A stretch of 7,558 nucleotides of DNA from an uncultured Alphaproteobacteria bacterium (GTDB lineage Bacteria > Pseudomonadota > Alphaproteobacteria > Rickettsiales > Midichloriaceae), in contig CAIOSF010000275.1 of NCBI GenBank assembly GCA_903860855.1, forward strand, positions 1 through 7,558, in the 5' to 3' direction. Positions within the stretch are counted from its first letter, which is position 1, and each line of letters begins with the position of its first letter. The notes beneath the pieces are model-generated. The model was not told the DNA's origin. It searched no databases and was given only the letters and a program-made list of their open reading frames with translations. Positions 6,851 to 7,558 of this stretch are shown here, piece by piece. A program made the translations under genes and the position numbers.

Positions 6851-6876
6851 ATACCAATTACCGCTTTTAACTATTA
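6851..6876 (-). repeat. Dispersed repeat module 2, copy C (inverted)
   Basis: Read on the minus strand this is TAATAGTTAAAAGCGG then TAATTGGTAT. It differs from module 2 of copy B at two of 26 positions and from copy A at a handful. It is about 90 bases from the module 1 hairpin and in the opposite orientation, so the two modules can move or be kept independently. Confidence 0.65.
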
Positions 6877-7061
6877 CAGCATTACTCGACAATGCCTCGT
6901 GACAATGCATTCACGCAGATCTGAGGTGTATGTAATAAAAATACAAGTTGTTCCTCGAAAACAAAATAATTTTCATAATAATAACCAGTGATTCCCGTTA
7001 TAAAACGAGTATTTTGGCATAAAGACGACTGGGTGTTCACAAAACATTATAACATCCCCTG

Positions 7062-7067
7062 TATAAA
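7062..7067 (+). promoter_or_regulatory. Possible -10 box before the ADP-ribosyltransferase-like gene
   Basis: TGTATAAAAT contains TATAAA at 7062-7067 with an upstream TG. No good -35 lies at normal spacing; the nearest, TTCACA, is 20 bases away. If used, transcription would start near 7074, after the GTG at 7071, favouring the ATG at 7104. Weak evidence. Confidence 0.25.
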
Positions 7068-7103
7068 ATTGTGAGTAACAATAATGTATTCATAATTTAT
7101 AAC

Positions 7104-7544
7104 ATGCCTCAAAACCAATTAAGGCAACTTAGCGCAAGGAGCGTTGAGTTGATAAAATCCAATCCTCTAAATGAGATGGCACAAGCTGCTAGGGTGCAAG
7201 AATTTGCCCAACTTCTATATGATAAGGAAAACGTAGCACTTACCATGGGTAATGATGCCTTAATCTCAAATATGTCATATGATATCAAGGTAGAGAAAGG
7301 ACATAGATTTTATCACGCCACACCTAGATCTGAGTGGGCACTATCGATCATAACCAATGGTATTAAACTAGACATGGATAGCAATTTTTCCGAGGGTCGC
7401 GCTCTAGGCAATGGTTTGTACTTATCAAAAGGCGATGCCCCATATGCAACCGAAACAAGTAAGGTCTTGGTTTTTGAAGTAGACGAAGATGTAAATGGTA
7501 TAGCATCTATTCCTCTTGCAGACTACATAAAACAAGAGAAGTAG
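7104..7544 (+). CDS. Small PARP-like ADP-ribosyltransferase-fold protein, possibly C-terminally truncated
   Basis: Resembles the catalytic core of poly/mono-ADP-ribosyltransferases, which transfer ADP-ribose from NAD+ to targets. Numbered from the upstream GTG at 7071 (157 residues), RFYHATPRSEWALSIITNGI contains His82, matching the NAD-binding His of PARP LWHGS. GRALGNGLYLSKGDAPYA contains Tyr117, matching GKGIYFAD. The His-Tyr gap of 35 is nearly that of human PARP1 (34). KVLVFEVDEDVNG (131-143) fits the next core strand. The third catalytic residue, a Glu near the end of PARP domains, has no clear counterpart because the protein stops about 40 residues after Tyr117. Residues before about 70 are unrecognised and mostly helical in character. 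The ATG at 7104 (146 residues) is preferred because a possible -10 box would place transcription start after the GTG; neither start has a ribosome binding site. No signal peptide is visible. It could be an effector, a toxin or a relic; the fold is fairly likely, the function unknown. Confidence 0.6.
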   Translation: MPQNQLRQLSARSVELIKSNPLNEMAQAARVQEFAQLLYDKENVALTMGNDALISNMSYDIKVEKGHRFYHATPRSEWALSIITNGIKLDMDSNFSEGRALGNGLYLSKGDAPYATETSKVLVFEVDEDVNGIASIPLADYIKQEK

Positions 7545-7558
7545 AAGAACCATATCAC

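Larger units (their letters stand above)
6621..7103. other. Intergenic region downstream of era with repeat copy C
   Basis: About 480 bases with no convincing gene. It holds a strong palindromic element (6657-6760), a very AT-rich section (about 6775-6838), an inverted module 2 (6851-6876), and a short near-tandem pair of GACAATGC (6888-6895 and 6901-6908). A small stem, CCCGTT/AACGAG with one mismatch near 6993-7008, is followed by TATTTT; it is too weak to call a terminator. Confidence 0.6.

Noticed and set aside
6872..6879. TATTACAG on the plus strand next to inverted module 2, also found after module 2 in copies A and B
   Set aside because: Tempting as a sign of inversion between fixed ends, but eight AT-rich bases partly overlapping the module are too little.
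1..7558. CRISPR array, insertion sequence or integrase
   Set aside because: No regularly spaced direct repeats and no transposase or recombinase frame on either strand.

Overview
This AT-rich window looks like the chromosome of an alphaproteobacterium, probably host-associated (Rickettsiales- or Holosporales-like, though the exact lineage cannot be fixed from here). Two genes point to Alphaproteobacteria: an FzlA-type glutathione-transferase-like protein with the family's C-terminal HYxxPDF tail, and a lone NlpC/P60 peptidase of the gene-transfer-agent (GTA) type. Housekeeping genes sit alone or in pairs, separated by 300-500 base spacers that carry repeats. Several genes lack a recognisable Shine-Dalgarno sequence. 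This is typical of reduced, symbiont-like genomes.

Layout. Bases 1-1639 (minus strand): ftsY, the SRP receptor, followed by a D-Ala-D-Ala dipeptidase of the VanX/DdpX family that runs off the left edge. Bases 1857-2336 (plus): the GTA-type cell-wall peptidase, divergent from ftsY. Bases 2414-3124 (minus): fzlA, convergent with the peptidase. Bases 3524-3599 (minus): tRNA-Lys(UUU) with encoded CCA and a plausible promoter. Bases 3711-5021 (minus): a sodium:alanine (AGCS) symporter. Bases 5526-6620 (plus): era, carrying an unusual hydrophilic insertion of about 78 residues. Bases 7104-7544 (plus): a small PARP-like ADP-ribosyltransferase-fold protein that ends before the expected third catalytic residue.

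The genes do not form one system. FtsY serves membrane-protein targeting; FzlA, the dipeptidase and the NlpC enzyme touch division and peptidoglycan; Era serves small-subunit ribosome maturation. The most interesting material is outside the classical genes. A two-module intergenic repeat occurs in all three long spacers: a hairpin with a GCAATAGA...AAGTCAAA box, and a TAGYTAAwAGCGGkAA box. One copy has a perfect 16-base inverted repeat with a nested inner stem. Other notable points are the Era insertion, the stranded GTA gene and the truncated-looking ADP-ribosyltransferase.
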